DNA of 35,868 nt, taken from NCBI RefSeq assembly GCF_000455225.1, contig NZ_HF954537.1:884835-920702 (forward strand), in the 5' to 3' direction. Of the stretch, positions 23,625-32,387 are shown one piece after another (positions within the stretch are counted from its first letter, which is position 1; each line of letters opens with the position of its first letter). A program made the position numbers and the translations under genes. This DNA comes from Megasphaera massiliensis. Its GTDB lineage: Bacteria; Bacillota; Negativicutes; Veillonellales; Megasphaeraceae. The notes beneath the pieces were generated by a model, which saw only the letters and a list, made by a program, of their open reading frames with translations, ran no database searches and was not told the DNA's origin.

Positions 23625-24500
23625 TCACCTCGTCAATGTCACGGCATACCAGCCGCTTCGGAGCTGTTCATCAGCCCAATTAAATCCGGCTTCTTCAGCC
23701 GCCTGCCTTACGTCATCGATGCGGTCGTCGATGATGCCGCTGACGATGAGCGTACCGCCGTCTTTTAAGTATGGCCCTACTGCCGGTAAGAGAGCCAATA
23801 CGGCGTTGGTCACCAGATTGGCCACGATAACATCAGCCTGTTGCCCCTTGGGAATAGCCGTCAAAAGGTCGCTGTTGGCGATGGCCATCCGGTCTTCAAC
23901 GCCGTTGAGGGCCGCATTGACCCGAGCCTGAGCGACGGCGGCGCTGTCAAAATCGACAGCTGCTACGTGAGCGGCGCCCAGCTTTGCCGCAGCAATGGCT
24001 AAGATTCCCGTGCCCGTGCCGATGTCAAAAACGACATCGCCCGGCCGCACTGCCTCTTCCAGGTATTGGACACAGAGACAGGTCGTGTCGTGAAAGCCGC
24101 TGCCAAAAGCAAGGCCCGGATCGATGGTAAGGACGTCTTCTCCCGGTTCCGGCGATGCTTTTTCCCAAGCCGGTTCCGCCCAGAAATGGCGGGAAATCTT
24201 CTTGGGATGGAAATGATCCTGCCAGGCAAAGAGCCAATCTTCGTCGTTGACATTTTTTTCAATGACCTGCCAGTTGCCGAGGTCGGCGCCGCGGCTTTCA
24301 AGGGCATTCATTTTTTCTCGAATCGTTTCCACCAAGCCTTCTTGTGTCAGCGGAAAATACGCTGTAATGCGAACGCGGCCCTCCGCGTCCGGCTGCTCAT
24401 CGTCGATGACCGAGCCGTTGCTGCCGCATTCATAAACAAGAAGGGCCACCAAATCGGTGGCCACTGGGGAAACGAGCAAATCGACTTCATTCCATTGCAT
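23625..24500 (-). CDS. prmA: Ribosomal protein L11 methyltransferase PrmA
   Basis: A 291-residue Rossmann methyltransferase. The N-terminal substrate-recruiting domain begins MQWNEVDLLVSPVATDLV; FGSGFHDTTCLC and the SAM loop VFDIGTGTGILAIAAAKLGA follow, then VIVANLVTNAVLALLP, which corresponds to the N-P-P-Y-like region (here NLV). PrmA trimethylates L11. The H in FGSGFHDTT is where most PrmA proteins have GTG/HxT. It lies 20 bases after dnaJ with AAGGGAGC before its ATG. Confidence 0.95.
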   Translation of the reverse strand: MQWNEVDLLVSPVATDLVALLVYECGSNGSVIDDEQPDAEGRVRITAYFPLTQEGLVETIREKMNALESRGADLGNWQVIEKNVNDEDWLFAWQDHFHPKKISRHFWAEPAWEKASPEPGEDVLTIDPGLAFGSGFHDTTCLCVQYLEEAVRPGDVVFDIGTGTGILAIAAAKLGAAHVAAVDFDSAAVAQARVNAALNGVEDRMAIANSDLLTAIPKGQQADVIVANLVTNAVLALLPAVGPYLKDGGTLIVSGIIDDRIDDVRQAAEEAGFNWADEQLRSGWYAVTLTR

Positions 24501-24520
24501 CGTCTATGCTCCCTTCATCT

Positions 24521-25837
24521 TTACAGATCTTCTTTTAATCGGGCCCAACTCCAACAGAAGTCGCCCCATACTTTTCTCAAGCTCTGAAACAGATCGTCTT
24601 TCAACTTGTTCCAAACACTTTTCTTGTTTTTCTTAGTATCTTTTTTGGTATTGCTCACAGCACTGTCATCGGCCTTTTTTTCAGCCGACTTTGGCTCCCC
24701 CACCCACGTTTCACCGCCGGCATAGGCGAATTCACGCAGGAGTTCCTGCTGTTTGTCATTCAATTTCTTAGGAATGGAAACGGTGACCCGGACGTGGTGA
24801 TCGCCGCGGCGATTCTTGGCACCGAGGACCGGAATGCCCTTGCCGCGAATGCGGAACAAGGTACCGGTTTGTGTACCGGCCGGAATGTTCAACTCAATCT
24901 TTCCATCCAAGGTTTCGACAGGAATCTTGGTCCCTAAGGCTGCCTGGGCAAAGGAAATCGTTTCTTCTGACAGAATATCGCTTCCTTCACGGGCAAACTT
25001 CGGATCGCGGCGAACGAAGATGTAGACGTACAAATCGCCGTGACCGCCACCGCGGGTACCCGGTTCGCCTTCACCGGCAACGCGCAGGCGTGCACCGTCA
25101 TCGACACCGGCAGGAATCTTGATTTTCAGTTTCTTGCGAACTTTTACGGTTCCCGAGCCATGACATTTCTTGCATTTGTCATGGATAATCTTGCCCGAAC
25201 CGCCGCAGCGGCTGCAAGTACGGACATTGACCATCTGGCCAAAAGGCGTGTTCTGGACGACACGCTGCTGGCCTGTACCGTGACAGTCAGGGCAGGTATC
25301 GACCTTACTGCCCGGTTCGGCACCTTCACCGTGACAGTGGTCACACGTTTCTTCCTTGGGAACTTCAATTTCCATTTCCGTCCCAAAAGCAGCCTGCTTC
25401 AAGGCGATGTCTACGTCATAGCGCAGATCGGCGCCTCGCTGAGGCCCGTTGGACGACTGCCGGCCGCCTTGACCGCCAAAGAAAGAATCAAAGATATCTT
25501 CAAAGCCGCCGAAGCCGCCCTGACCACCCTGGCCGAAACCGCCAAAGCCGCCAAACCCTCCGAAGCCGCCCTGGCCAAAACCGGCACCGGAACCGGCAGC
25601 ATTCCCATTCTGGAATGCCGCCGGACCGAACTGGTCGTACTGGGCGCGTTTTTGCGAATTAGACAAGACGCTGTAGGCTTCGTTGATTTCTTTGAACTTT
25701 TCTTCAGCTGCCTTCGGATCATCAGGGTTGCGGTCCGGATGATACTTAAGGGCCAGCTTTTTAAAAGCTTTTTTTATTTCCGCATCGCTGGCGTCTTTGG
25801 AAACGCCGAGCACTTCATAATAATCTCTTTTGCTCAT
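24521..25837 (-). CDS. dnaJ: Chaperone protein DnaJ with a C-terminal extension
   Basis: A 438-residue type I DnaJ. The J domain carries HPD at 33-35; a Gly/Phe region follows (repeated [15 protein letters not shown]); the zinc domain has four CxxCxGxG motifs ([32 protein letters not shown]); the peptide-binding C-terminal domains complete the fold to about residue 385. The last ~50 residues are extra for the family: a Lys/Asp/Ser linker, then a Trp-rich basic/amphipathic end ([29 protein letters not shown]). DnaJ delivers unfolded clients to DnaK. 23 bases after dnaK. Confidence 0.96.
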   Translation of the reverse strand: MSKRDYYEVLGVSKDASDAEIKKAFKKLALKYHPDRNPDDPKAAEEKFKEINEAYSVLSNSQKRAQYDQFGPAAFQNGNAAGSGAGFGQGGFGGFGGFGGFGQGGQGGFGGFEDIFDSFFGGQGGRQSSNGPQRGADLRYDVDIALKQAAFGTEMEIEVPKEETCDHCHGEGAEPGSKVDTCPDCHGTGQQRVVQNTPFGQMVNVRTCSRCGGSGKIIHDKCKKCHGSGTVKVRKKLKIKIPAGVDDGARLRVAGEGEPGTRGGGHGDLYVYIFVRRDPKFAREGSDILSEETISFAQAALGTKIPVETLDGKIELNIPAGTQTGTLFRIRGKGIPVLGAKNRRGDHHVRVTVSIPKKLNDKQQELLREFAYAGGETWVGEPKSAEKKADDSAVSNTKKDTKKNKKSVWNKLKDDLFQSLRKVWGDFCWSWARLKEDL

Positions 25838-25860
25838 CTGAGAAGCCCCTCTTATCTATC

Positions 25861-27714
25861 TTACTTCTTATCGTCGTCGACTACGGTGTAATCGGCGTCT
25901 ACTACATTGTCATCCTGCTTCTGGCTGTCACCGGCATCGGACTGAGCGCTGCCTTCCGGCTGTGCCTGCTGCGAAGCGGCGTCAGCATTCTTATACATTT
26001 CGCTGGTCAAGTCGTAAAGCGGTTTGGTCAAAGCTTCCGAAGCAGCTTTGATCTTATCGACGTCGTCGCTCTTTACAGCTTCTTTCAAGTCAGCGATTTT
26101 ATCTTTGATTTCCGAAACTTTAGCAGCGTCGGCTTTGTCGCCCATATCCTTGATGGTCTTTTCAGCCTGATAAATGAGGGAGTCGGCGTTGTTCTTAGCT
26201 TCGATGCCTTCTTTACGCTTCTTATCTTCAGCTTCGTGAGCCGCAGCTTCTTTGACCATGCGGTCGATTTCGCTCTTGTCGAGGCCCGAAGAGGATTTGA
26301 TGGTGATCTTCTGTTCCTTACCCGTTCCGAGGTCTTTTGCCGAAACGTTTACGATACCGTTGGCATCGATGTTGAAGGTAACTTCGATACGAGGTACTCC
26401 ACGGGGAGCTGCCGGAATGCCCGTCAGTTCAAAGCGGCCGAGGGTCTTGTTGTCAGCTGCCATTTCGCGTTCGCCCTGAAGGACGTGGACGTCAACGGAC
26501 GGCTGGTTATCGGCTGCCGTCGAGAATACCTGGCTGCCGGACGTCGGGATCGTCGTGTTGCGGTCGATGATCTTGGTGAAGACACCACCGAGGGTTTCGA
26601 TACCGAGGGACAATGGCGTAACGTCGAGGAGGAGAACGTCTTTGACGTCGCCTACGAGGACACCGGCCTGGATAGCAGCGCCGATAGCAACGCATTCGTC
26701 AGGGTTTACGCCCTTGCTCGGTTCTTTGCCGAGGATCGATTTGATAGCGTCCTGAACGGCGGGGATACGGCTGGAGCCGCCGACGAGGATGATCTTGTCG
26801 ATTTCGTCGATGCTGAGACCGGAGTCAGCAATAGCTTTCTTGGTCGGTTCCATCGTAGCATGAACGAGGTCTTCCGTCAGTTCGTTGAATTTAGCACGGG
26901 TCAACGTCAGGTCGAGATGTTTCGGGCCCGAAGCGTCAGCCGTGATGAAAGGCAGGTTGATGTTGGTCGAAAGGACCGTCGACAATTCGATTTTTGCTTT
27001 TTCAGCAGCTTCTTTCAAGCGCTGGTCAGCCATCTTATCCTGAGAGAGGTCGATGCCGGTCTGTTTCTTGAATTCGTCAACCATCCAGTCCATAATCTTG
27101 TTGTCGAAGTCGTCGCCGCCGAGTTTCGTGTTGCCGTTGGTAGCCTTTACTTCAAAGACGCCGTCGCCCAGTTCCAGGATCGAGACGTCGAAGGTGCCGC
27201 CGCCGAGGTCGAATACGAGGATCTTGCCGTCGCCGCCTTTATCGAGGCCGTAAGCGAGAGCTGCTGCCGTCGGTTCGTTGACGATACGGAGAACGTCGAG
27301 ACCGGCGATCTTGCCGGCGTCTTTCGTAGCCTGACGCTGGCTGTCGTTGAAGTAAGCCGGAACGGTGATAACGGCCTGGGTTACTTTTTCGCCCAAGTAG
27401 CTTTCAGCGTCTTCCTTCAATTTCTGAAGGACCATAGCCGAAATTTCCTGAGGCGTATAATTTTTGCCCTGAACGTCAACGGTGTAGTTTTCACCCATGT
27501 GACGTTTAATCGAGGCAATGGTGTTTTCCGGGTTAGAAACGGCCTGGCGTTTTGCCAACTGGCCGACGAGGCGTTCGCCGGTCTTCGAGAAACCGACAAC
27601 CGACGGGGTGAGACGAGAACCTTCCGTATTCGTGATGACCGTAGGTTCGCCGCCTTCCATAACAGCGACTACGGAGTTTGTCGTACCTAAGTCAATACCA
27701 ATAACTTTGCTCAT
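25861..27714 (-). CDS. dnaK: Chaperone protein DnaK
   Basis: A 617-residue Hsp70. The nucleotide-binding domain opens with [19 protein letters not shown] and has [16 protein letters not shown] and [14 protein letters not shown]; the linker leads to [14 protein letters not shown], the start of the substrate-binding domain, and the lid ends in the usual acidic tail [12 protein letters not shown]. It is the cytosolic Hsp70 working with DnaJ and GrpE. ATG 27714 follows GGAGGAATCTTTT. Controlled from the hrcA promoter with the CIRCE-like element; no internal terminator was found. Confidence 0.98.
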   Translation of the reverse strand: MSKVIGIDLGTTNSVVAVMEGGEPTVITNTEGSRLTPSVVGFSKTGERLVGQLAKRQAVSNPENTIASIKRHMGENYTVDVQGKNYTPQEISAMVLQKLKEDAESYLGEKVTQAVITVPAYFNDSQRQATKDAGKIAGLDVLRIVNEPTAAALAYGLDKGGDGKILVFDLGGGTFDVSILELGDGVFEVKATNGNTKLGGDDFDNKIMDWMVDEFKKQTGIDLSQDKMADQRLKEAAEKAKIELSTVLSTNINLPFITADASGPKHLDLTLTRAKFNELTEDLVHATMEPTKKAIADSGLSIDEIDKIILVGGSSRIPAVQDAIKSILGKEPSKGVNPDECVAIGAAIQAGVLVGDVKDVLLLDVTPLSLGIETLGGVFTKIIDRNTTIPTSGSQVFSTAADNQPSVDVHVLQGEREMAADNKTLGRFELTGIPAAPRGVPRIEVTFNIDANGIVNVSAKDLGTGKEQKITIKSSSGLDKSEIDRMVKEAAAHEAEDKKRKEGIEAKNNADSLIYQAEKTIKDMGDKADAAKVSEIKDKIADLKEAVKSDDVDKIKAASEALTKPLYDLTSEMYKNADAASQQAQPEGSAQSDAGDSQKQDDNVVDADYTVVDDDKK

Positions 27715-27747
27715 AAAAGATTCCTCCATTCTTATACTAAACGATAA

Positions 27748-28350
27748 TTAACCGTTAAATGCAACTTTTACCATGGCCGGACGCAAGGTCTTTTCGCCCA
27801 GGAGATAACCTTCCTGGAGGACCTCTACGACGATGTCGTCATCGTATTCGTCACTGGGCACACGCATGACAGCCTGATGGTAGTTAGGATCGAAAGGTTT
27901 ACCGACAGCTTCGATTTTGGTGACCCCTTCCTTTTCAAGGACGGCCATCAGCTGTTTGTAAATCATTTCATAGCCTTCGATAAAGGAGTGTACATCATCG
28001 GAAACGGCATCTGTCGGAGCCTTGAGGGCCCGTTCAAAATTGTCGATGACCGGCAGGATCCGGCCGAGGACATCCATTTTGACGACTTCCGAAATCTGAA
28101 GCTTTTCGGAAGCAGTACGCTTCTTATAGTTGGCAAAATCAGCCTGCAGGCGAACGAACTGCTGTTCAAACTTCGCGGCTTTTTCCGCATCGGCCTTATC
28201 AGCAGCTTCTTTGGCATCCGGTTCCGTCGTTTCAGAGCCCTCATCTGCCGCCTGCGCGTCTACGGCTTCGGCTTTTTCCTTGGCAGCGTCTTCCGCCACT
28301 TTATTCGCTTCTTCCTGTAATACAGTATCTTTCTTCTCTTCGTTACTCAT
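27748..28350 (-). CDS. grpE: Nucleotide exchange factor GrpE
   Basis: A 200-residue GrpE. The N-terminal ~60 residues are acidic/Ala-rich and low-complexity; then the coiled-coil dimerisation helix with RLQADFANYKKRT, and the beta domain ending LLGEKTLRPAMVKVA. GrpE releases ADP from DnaK and acts as a thermosensor. Between hrcA and dnaK, 18 bases after hrcA. Confidence 0.96.
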   Translation of the reverse strand: MSNEEKKDTVLQEEANKVAEDAAKEKAEAVDAQAADEGSETTEPDAKEAADKADAEKAAKFEQQFVRLQADFANYKKRTASEKLQISEVVKMDVLGRILPVIDNFERALKAPTDAVSDDVHSFIEGYEMIYKQLMAVLEKEGVTKIEAVGKPFDPNYHQAVMRVPSDEYDDDIVVEVLQEGYLLGEKTLRPAMVKVAFNG

Positions 28351-28368
28351 CTCGTTCGGTACTCCTCC

Positions 28369-29403
28369 TTACGTCTCGTCCTGGTAATGGGACAGCATCT
28401 GAGTCATATGCTGTTTCATGAAATCCAACAGGCCGATGATTTTAGCATATTCCATTCGTGCCGGCCCTAAGACGGCCAGCTTGCCGAGAACGACATCGTG
28501 ATCGGTGAAGGTCGCTTCAATGATGCTGCAGTCGTTAATTGGCGACAGCTTCGTTTCCTCGCCGATGCGGACGGTAACGGACTGCCCTTCGCCTTCATCG
28601 TGGAGGATGTTGGCGACGATGTCCTGTTCTTCCAGCATGGTAAAGAGGCTCTTGGCCTTGTCGACGTCCTTAAATTCCGGTTTGTTGAGCAGTTCCGTCG
28701 TACCGCCTTTGTAGAAATGCTCACCTTGGCGGCGAGTCTGCTCCATGGCCCGGAAGGCCAACCGATATAATTCGACGTCGTCGACGATGGTTTCATGAAA
28801 TGTTTCGATAGCCTTTTCATCGATGCGGTCCATGGCCGTACCGGTCAAATAGTTAGTCAGCTTCTGGGCGATGATGTTCAAATCGTCCATGCTGGCCCCA
28901 CTGGGTTTCGGGTAAATACAATTTTCAACTTGTCCCGTGTCGGTGACGACGATCATGATAGCCCGCCTATCATCAAGGGGCAAAAAGCGGATGTACTTCA
29001 ACTTCGAGTTAAGCCGCTCCGACGCCATGATCAAGGTGACGTTGTGTGTAATCCGGGCCAAGAGCTTGGCCGTCGACTGAAAGATTTCATCGACGCTGCT
29101 CAGCTTATCCTGAAACCAGGACTGGACGAATTGCTTTTCCGCTTCCGTAATCTTCGTCGGCTTGAGGAGGCAGTCGACATAGAGCCGATAGCCTTTCAAG
29201 GACGGGACACGGCCGGCCGACGTGTGGGGCTGTTCCAAATATCCCATCATTTCCAGATCGAACATTTCGTTGCGGATCGTCGCCGGGCTTATGCCCAAAT
29301 CATACTTACGGGCAATCGTCCGCGACCCGACAGGTTCGGCAGATGCGATATAGTCCTGAACGATGACTTGCAGTATCTTCTGTTTGCGTGCATCTAAGTT
29401 CAT
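28369..29403 (-). CDS. hrcA: Heat-inducible transcription repressor HrcA
   Basis: A 344-residue HrcA. The winged helix shows MNLDARKQKILQVIVQDYI, EPVGSRTIARKYDLGISPATIRNEM and LEQPHTSAGRVPS; the GAF-like core follows. It represses the operon by binding CIRCE and is itself a GroEL client in other Firmicutes. The ATG at 29403 is preferred: GAGGTGATATCGTT stands directly before it, whereas the ATG at 29424 has no ribosome site. Confidence 0.97.
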   Translation of the reverse strand: MNLDARKQKILQVIVQDYIASAEPVGSRTIARKYDLGISPATIRNEMFDLEMMGYLEQPHTSAGRVPSLKGYRLYVDCLLKPTKITEAEKQFVQSWFQDKLSSVDEIFQSTAKLLARITHNVTLIMASERLNSKLKYIRFLPLDDRRAIMIVVTDTGQVENCIYPKPSGASMDDLNIIAQKLTNYLTGTAMDRIDEKAIETFHETIVDDVELYRLAFRAMEQTRRQGEHFYKGGTTELLNKPEFKDVDKAKSLFTMLEEQDIVANILHDEGEGQSVTVRIGEETKLSPINDCSIIEATFTDHDVVLGKLAVLGPARMEYAKIIGLLDFMKQHMTQMLSHYQDET

Positions 29404-29434
29404 AACGATATCACCTCTGCTCATTTGACTTTTC

Positions 29435-29461
29435 TTAGCATTCTGACTATTTGACCTCTAA
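29435..29461 (-). promoter_or_regulatory. Degenerate CIRCE operator (HrcA binding site)
   Basis: TTAGCATTC-N9-GACCTCTAA compares with consensus TTAGCACTC-N9-GAGTGCTAA: one mismatch in the first arm, three in the second, exact spacing. It sits just downstream of the -10, the classical position. Confidence 0.75.
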
Positions 29462-29471
29462 GACTATATAT

Positions 29472-29500
29472 AAGATAGCATGACCCCATTCTTTTGTCAA
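29472..29500 (-). promoter_or_regulatory. Promoter of the hrcA operon
   Basis: Minus-strand TTGACA (29495-29500), 17-base spacer, TATCTT (29472-29477) with an extended TGC. It drives at least eight genes to the terminator at 21025. Confidence 0.8.
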
Positions 29501-29623
29501 GCGTTTATAGTCAAAAAGTCAAAATAAATATCAAAATAGACAAAGACCGCATAAACTCCTCTTTTCCCCATAAATTTGCCATGAAAAGAAGCCGTAAAAT
29601 CCGGGAAGTTCTCTTCAAATCTG

Positions 29624-29632
29624 TGGTATAAT
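29624..29632 (+). promoter_or_regulatory. Extended -10 promoter of the OsmC gene
   Basis: TGGTATAAT, a perfect extended -10, lies 76 bases before the ATG at 29708, divergent from the hrcA promoter. The intervening leader holds no obvious dyad. Confidence 0.55.
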
Positions 29633-29707
29633 CAAGGAAAGGGCAATCCGTCAAGAACGCCCTATATATAACATTAATTTAAGTATCGTCTAAAAGGAGG
29701 AACTACC

Positions 29708-30112
29708 ATGTCTCATGTAACATTCAAAGGTAACCTGAGAAACGAATTGCACGACGCCAAACAGAAACAGACTATCATCACCGACGGTCCGAAGAGTCAC
29801 GGCGGCCTCGAAGAAACGTACTCCCCCGTAGAATTACTGGCTGATACCTACGCCTCCTGCGCCATCACCATCATGGCAGCCGTTGCCGGCCAGCTGGGCT
29901 GCGACCTGACCGGAACCTATGCCGATACGGAAACGTCCGTCAACGAGAAAGACTTCCGGATCGAACACATCGGCGTCCATTTCCATATGCCCAAATCCCT
30001 CGATGAAAGCCAGCGCAGCGCCATCGAAGCCTCAACGCGTGACATGTGCATCGTCGGCCGCAGCCTCCATCCCGACATCAAAAAAGATTTGACCTTCACC
30101 TACGACGCATAA
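29708..30112 (+). CDS. OsmC/Ohr family peroxiredoxin-like protein
   Basis: A 134-residue OsmC-family protein. The two conserved cysteines are C51 (TYASCAITIM) and C114 (RDMCIVGRSL), the peroxidatic/resolving pair used for organic hydroperoxide reduction. The YSPVELLADTYASC and HP-rich end agree with the OsmC/YhfA-type group. A thiol-based hydroperoxide reductase in an anaerobe. It has a GGAGG site and follows its own extended -10 promoter; monocistronic with a hairpin after the stop. Confidence 0.92.
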   Translation: MSHVTFKGNLRNELHDAKQKQTIITDGPKSHGGLEETYSPVELLADTYASCAITIMAAVAGQLGCDLTGTYADTETSVNEKDFRIEHIGVHFHMPKSLDESQRSAIEASTRDMCIVGRSLHPDIKKDLTFTYDA

Positions 30113-30155
30113 GAAATCTTTGCAGGTATCACAAATTCATCCTTGATAGAGTAAA

Positions 30156-30198
30156 CGGCCCCGTAAGATCAGACGAAAAATCTGACCTTACGGGGCCG
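30156..30198 (+). terminator. Large hairpin between OsmC and the HigA gene
   Basis: CGGCCCCGTAAG...CTTACGGGGCCG with inner ATCAGA/TCTGA pairing and a short A-rich loop. There is no true T tract on either side, so it may act bidirectionally between the convergent genes or be a stability element. Confidence 0.55.
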
Positions 30199-30232
30199 CT
30201 CGTATCTAACAAATATAATTCTATATCTATAT

Positions 30233-31294
30233 TTATCCCGCAACTTCCTCATATTTGCGCCTATATTGATTCAATTGATTATGCTTAATTTTCTTATCAT
30301 GCTGAAGTCTGCCAATAATAATATCAGGACTTACTTGAATCGAATCCGCAAAAACCTCGATAGAATGAAGCGAATAATCAGCCTCTAAGTAAAACGCTTT
30401 CAATTTCTCCGAAGGAATCAAGATGTCAGCAGCTGTTCTATCGGCCCTTTTTTCATCTTCTTCCGACGTACCGTCTTTTTGGTAGATGTGCCCTTCCAGA
30501 ATATGCGAAATCTCATGAAAAAGGCTAAAACAGAATTGATCCGCATATTTTCCATCCATAGTAATTCCCAGTACCACTTTATTGGCGCCAGGATCATAAA
30601 AGGTAATACCATGTAAAAACGCTCCCTTGAGTTGAGGAAGGTACACTAGGGCGATGCCACAGGACTTTAGAAGTGCAGTCAATCTTTCACTGACATCATC
30701 CGGCTGATGTACCAGTAAGTTTCTGACTTTTCTTAAGTTCTGTCTCAAAGCATCTGCTGAAAACACCGCTGTTTCCATGTCCCGAGCTTTAAGTTTGGCA
30801 TATTGAGCCAAGGTACGCATAATATATGTACTCGTTTCCGTATCAGACAGCTTTCTGCAAGCAATGGGCATAAGTTCTCTATTTTGAAGTAGTTCTAAGC
30901 GGCTCACTTCAAAGAACTTACATAAATTAACAATTTTCTCTATCCACTTACGAGCAGGAGGAGCCATCCCCCACTGCACAATTTTGTTGTAGGGATATTT
31001 TTGGGCGAGTTCTTTCTCTTCTTCCAATTCATTTTCCCGTTTTACTTTTACTAATTTTTCCTGATAAATGGCTTCCAGATTATTCCAAAAACCAGCCGGT
31101 ACCCCTAATACTAACTCGAGTTTTTCAGCCATATCCGGAGTCAAATGCACTTCTCCATTGATCAGTTTGCTGGTATGTTTTTCGGACATCCCCATCCGTT
31201 TAGAAAATTCTTTTTGGGTCATGCCTCGATCTTCAAGCAGTTCTTTAATGGTAGCACCGGGCGGCGTCGCAATATAGCTCTTGCTTTCCAACAT
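30233..31294 (-). CDS. HigA-type antitoxin fused to an ImmA/IrrE metallopeptidase domain
   Basis: A 353-residue two-domain protein. Residues ~13-70 are a HigA-type XRE helix-turn-helix (TIKELLEDRGMTQKEFSKRMGMS...SKLINGEVHLTPDMAEKLELVLG). The C-terminal half is an ImmA/IrrE zincin: HEISH at 260-264 followed by EEDEKRADRTAADILIP, the third-ligand region. The middle helices connect them. Such long antitoxins repress their operon and may use the peptidase domain to respond to stress; that last point is inference. ATG 31294 is chosen for GGAGG upstream. It follows higB by 22 bases. The region is visibly AT-rich compared with its neighbours, pointing to transfer. Confidence 0.88.
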   Translation of the reverse strand: MLESKSYIATPPGATIKELLEDRGMTQKEFSKRMGMSEKHTSKLINGEVHLTPDMAEKLELVLGVPAGFWNNLEAIYQEKLVKVKRENELEEEKELAQKYPYNKIVQWGMAPPARKWIEKIVNLCKFFEVSRLELLQNRELMPIACRKLSDTETSTYIMRTLAQYAKLKARDMETAVFSADALRQNLRKVRNLLVHQPDDVSERLTALLKSCGIALVYLPQLKGAFLHGITFYDPGANKVVLGITMDGKYADQFCFSLFHEISHILEGHIYQKDGTSEEDEKRADRTAADILIPSEKLKAFYLEADYSLHSIEVFADSIQVSPDIIIGRLQHDKKIKHNQLNQYRRKYEEVAG

Positions 31295-31316
31295 GAATCT
31301 CACTCCTCCCAAATTC

Positions 31317-31613
31317 TTAATGATAATCTATAATTTCCTGTACTTCTGCAATTTGTATTTCACTACCTATTTGGGTAAATATTAAACGATAGGGATGTTC
31401 TAAATCCAGCGCATACTGATTTTCTCTATCCCCCGTTAAGAGATGACAGCTCCCAATACGATATTGAACCATCATCTCCACTGAATCAGCAGTGTTAAGT
31501 TCATCAATCCGTTGATGAATTTTTCTAGCCATTATATCCCCGTATGTTTTTCGTGCAGCCTGAGCATTGGTACATACTTTTTCTATTTTTCGGTTTCTAT
31601 AACTGACCTTCAA
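31317..31613 (-). CDS. HigB/RelE-type toxin (mRNA interferase)
   Basis: A 98-residue RelE-superfamily toxin of the HigB (plasmid maintenance killer) branch. The C-terminal block SCHLLTGDRENQYALDLEHPYRLIFTQ is the typical HigB signature, and YRN...KVC the N-terminal strand. These cut mRNA at the ribosome. It begins at TTG 31613, supported by GAGGTGAAACG. Toxin-first order as in HigBA. Confidence 0.9.
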   Translation of the reverse strand: MKVSYRNRKIEKVCTNAQAARKTYGDIMARKIHQRIDELNTADSVEMMVQYRIGSCHLLTGDRENQYALDLEHPYRLIFTQIGSEIQIAEVQEIIDYH

Positions 31614-31624
31614 CGTTTCACCTC

Positions 31625-31643
31625 ATTTACCTATAAGGTTAAT
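31625..31643 (-). promoter_or_regulatory. HigA operator 1
   Basis: A 19-bp near-perfect inverted repeat with core TACC-TATA-AGGT (31629-31639), the same motif as operator 2, located between the promoter and higB. Confidence 0.6.
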
Positions 31644-31646
31644 TTT

Positions 31647-31675
31647 ATTCTACCATAGTTATCAAGTTTAATCAA
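31647..31675 (-). promoter_or_regulatory. Promoter of the HigBA pair
   Basis: Minus-strand TTGATT (31670-31675), 17-base spacer, TAGAAT (31647-31652) with extended TGG. It stands between the two operators. Confidence 0.65.
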
Positions 31676-31683
31676 CAATTTTT

Positions 31684-31702
31684 ATTTACCTCTTAGGTAA
31701 AT
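31684..31702 (-). promoter_or_regulatory. HigA operator 2
   Basis: ATTTACCTCTTAGGTAAAT is a near-perfect 19-bp dyad, its centre 59 bases from that of operator 1. The pair flanks the promoter, allowing cooperative repression. Confidence 0.6.
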
Positions 31703-31890
31703 AGCGAAAATATAATTCATCATAACCACGTCCCTTCGGATTGACCGCATTCGTATGAATCTCTTCGTCAAAAAATATATAGCTTTATTAATAAAAAGAT
31801 GAGGCCTCTATTTTCTATCTAACCATACCATGGTTTCACCATCAAAAACGGTATTCACAGTAAAAATTAATCATATTTTATTTTTTCGCC
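31703..31890. other. AT-rich gap without recognised features
   Basis: Between the HigBA operators and the MerR promoter. A few short palindromes are present (for example ACCATGGT near 31838), but no gene, terminator or dyad of note. Confidence 0.5.
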
Positions 31891-31921
31891 TTGACTTAGA
31901 GACGACTCCAATAGCTATAAT
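31891..31921 (+). promoter_or_regulatory. MerR-type promoter with a 19-bp spacer and operator dyad
   Basis: TTGACT (31891-31896) and TATAAT (31916-31921) are separated by 19 bases, the lengthened spacer of MerR-activated promoters. In it lies the dyad TTAGAG-N4-CTCCAA (31896-31911). Confidence 0.8.
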
Positions 31922-31944
31922 GTAAATCAAAAGGAGGGACTACC

Positions 31945-32298
31945 TTGAAAATAAAAGATGTAAGTGAACAATTACATATTTCGCCGGACACGCTTCGTTA
32001 CTACGAAAAAATCGGGCTCATCCGCAATGTGCCCCGCGATAAAAACGGCATCCGCGACTACAGCGAAGAAAACTGCAAAAGCATTGCCTTTATCAAGTGC
32101 ATGCGGGCAGCCAACGTTTCTATCTCTGGCCTGACGCGCTATATGGAGCTTTTCGAGAAAGGCGACGCCACTCGTAAGGAACGGCGGCAAATTTTAGTCA
32201 ATGAACGAAACCAACTACAGAGCAACTTGCAGGACATCCAAGATGCCTTAAGCCACTTAGACTGGAAAATCAAATTATACGACGAAGGAAAGTTCTAG
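31945..32298 (+). CDS. MerR family transcriptional regulator
   Basis: A 117-residue MerR regulator, all in the DNA-binding plus dimerisation-helix form. The HTH MKIKDVSEQLHISPDTLRYYEK, IGLIRNVPRD and IRDYSEENC are textbook. Cysteines 44 and 52 (ENCKSIAFIKC) are candidates for redox or electrophile sensing, as in the NmlR/AdhR branch, but no metal-binding loop is seen. TTG start with GGAGGG. It should bind its own 19-bp-spacer promoter and activate itself and the DUF362 gene downstream, 89 bases on with no terminator. Confidence 0.92.
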   Translation: MKIKDVSEQLHISPDTLRYYEKIGLIRNVPRDKNGIRDYSEENCKSIAFIKCMRAANVSISGLTRYMELFEKGDATRKERRQILVNERNQLQSNLQDIQDALSHLDWKIKLYDEGKF

Positions 32299-32387
32299 TA
32301 TTTTTGCAACCATTTTGCAGGAAAGCTTATTTCTCTTTATCGCCGCAAATTTTGACGCCGGTTCCATCATTCACACAGGAGGTACTT

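Noticed and set aside
26236-27690. 484-codon plus-strand open frame opposite dnaK
   Set aside because: Antisense shadow of a highly conserved gene; such long antisense frames over dnaK are a known codon-bias artefact. No ribosome site or domain.
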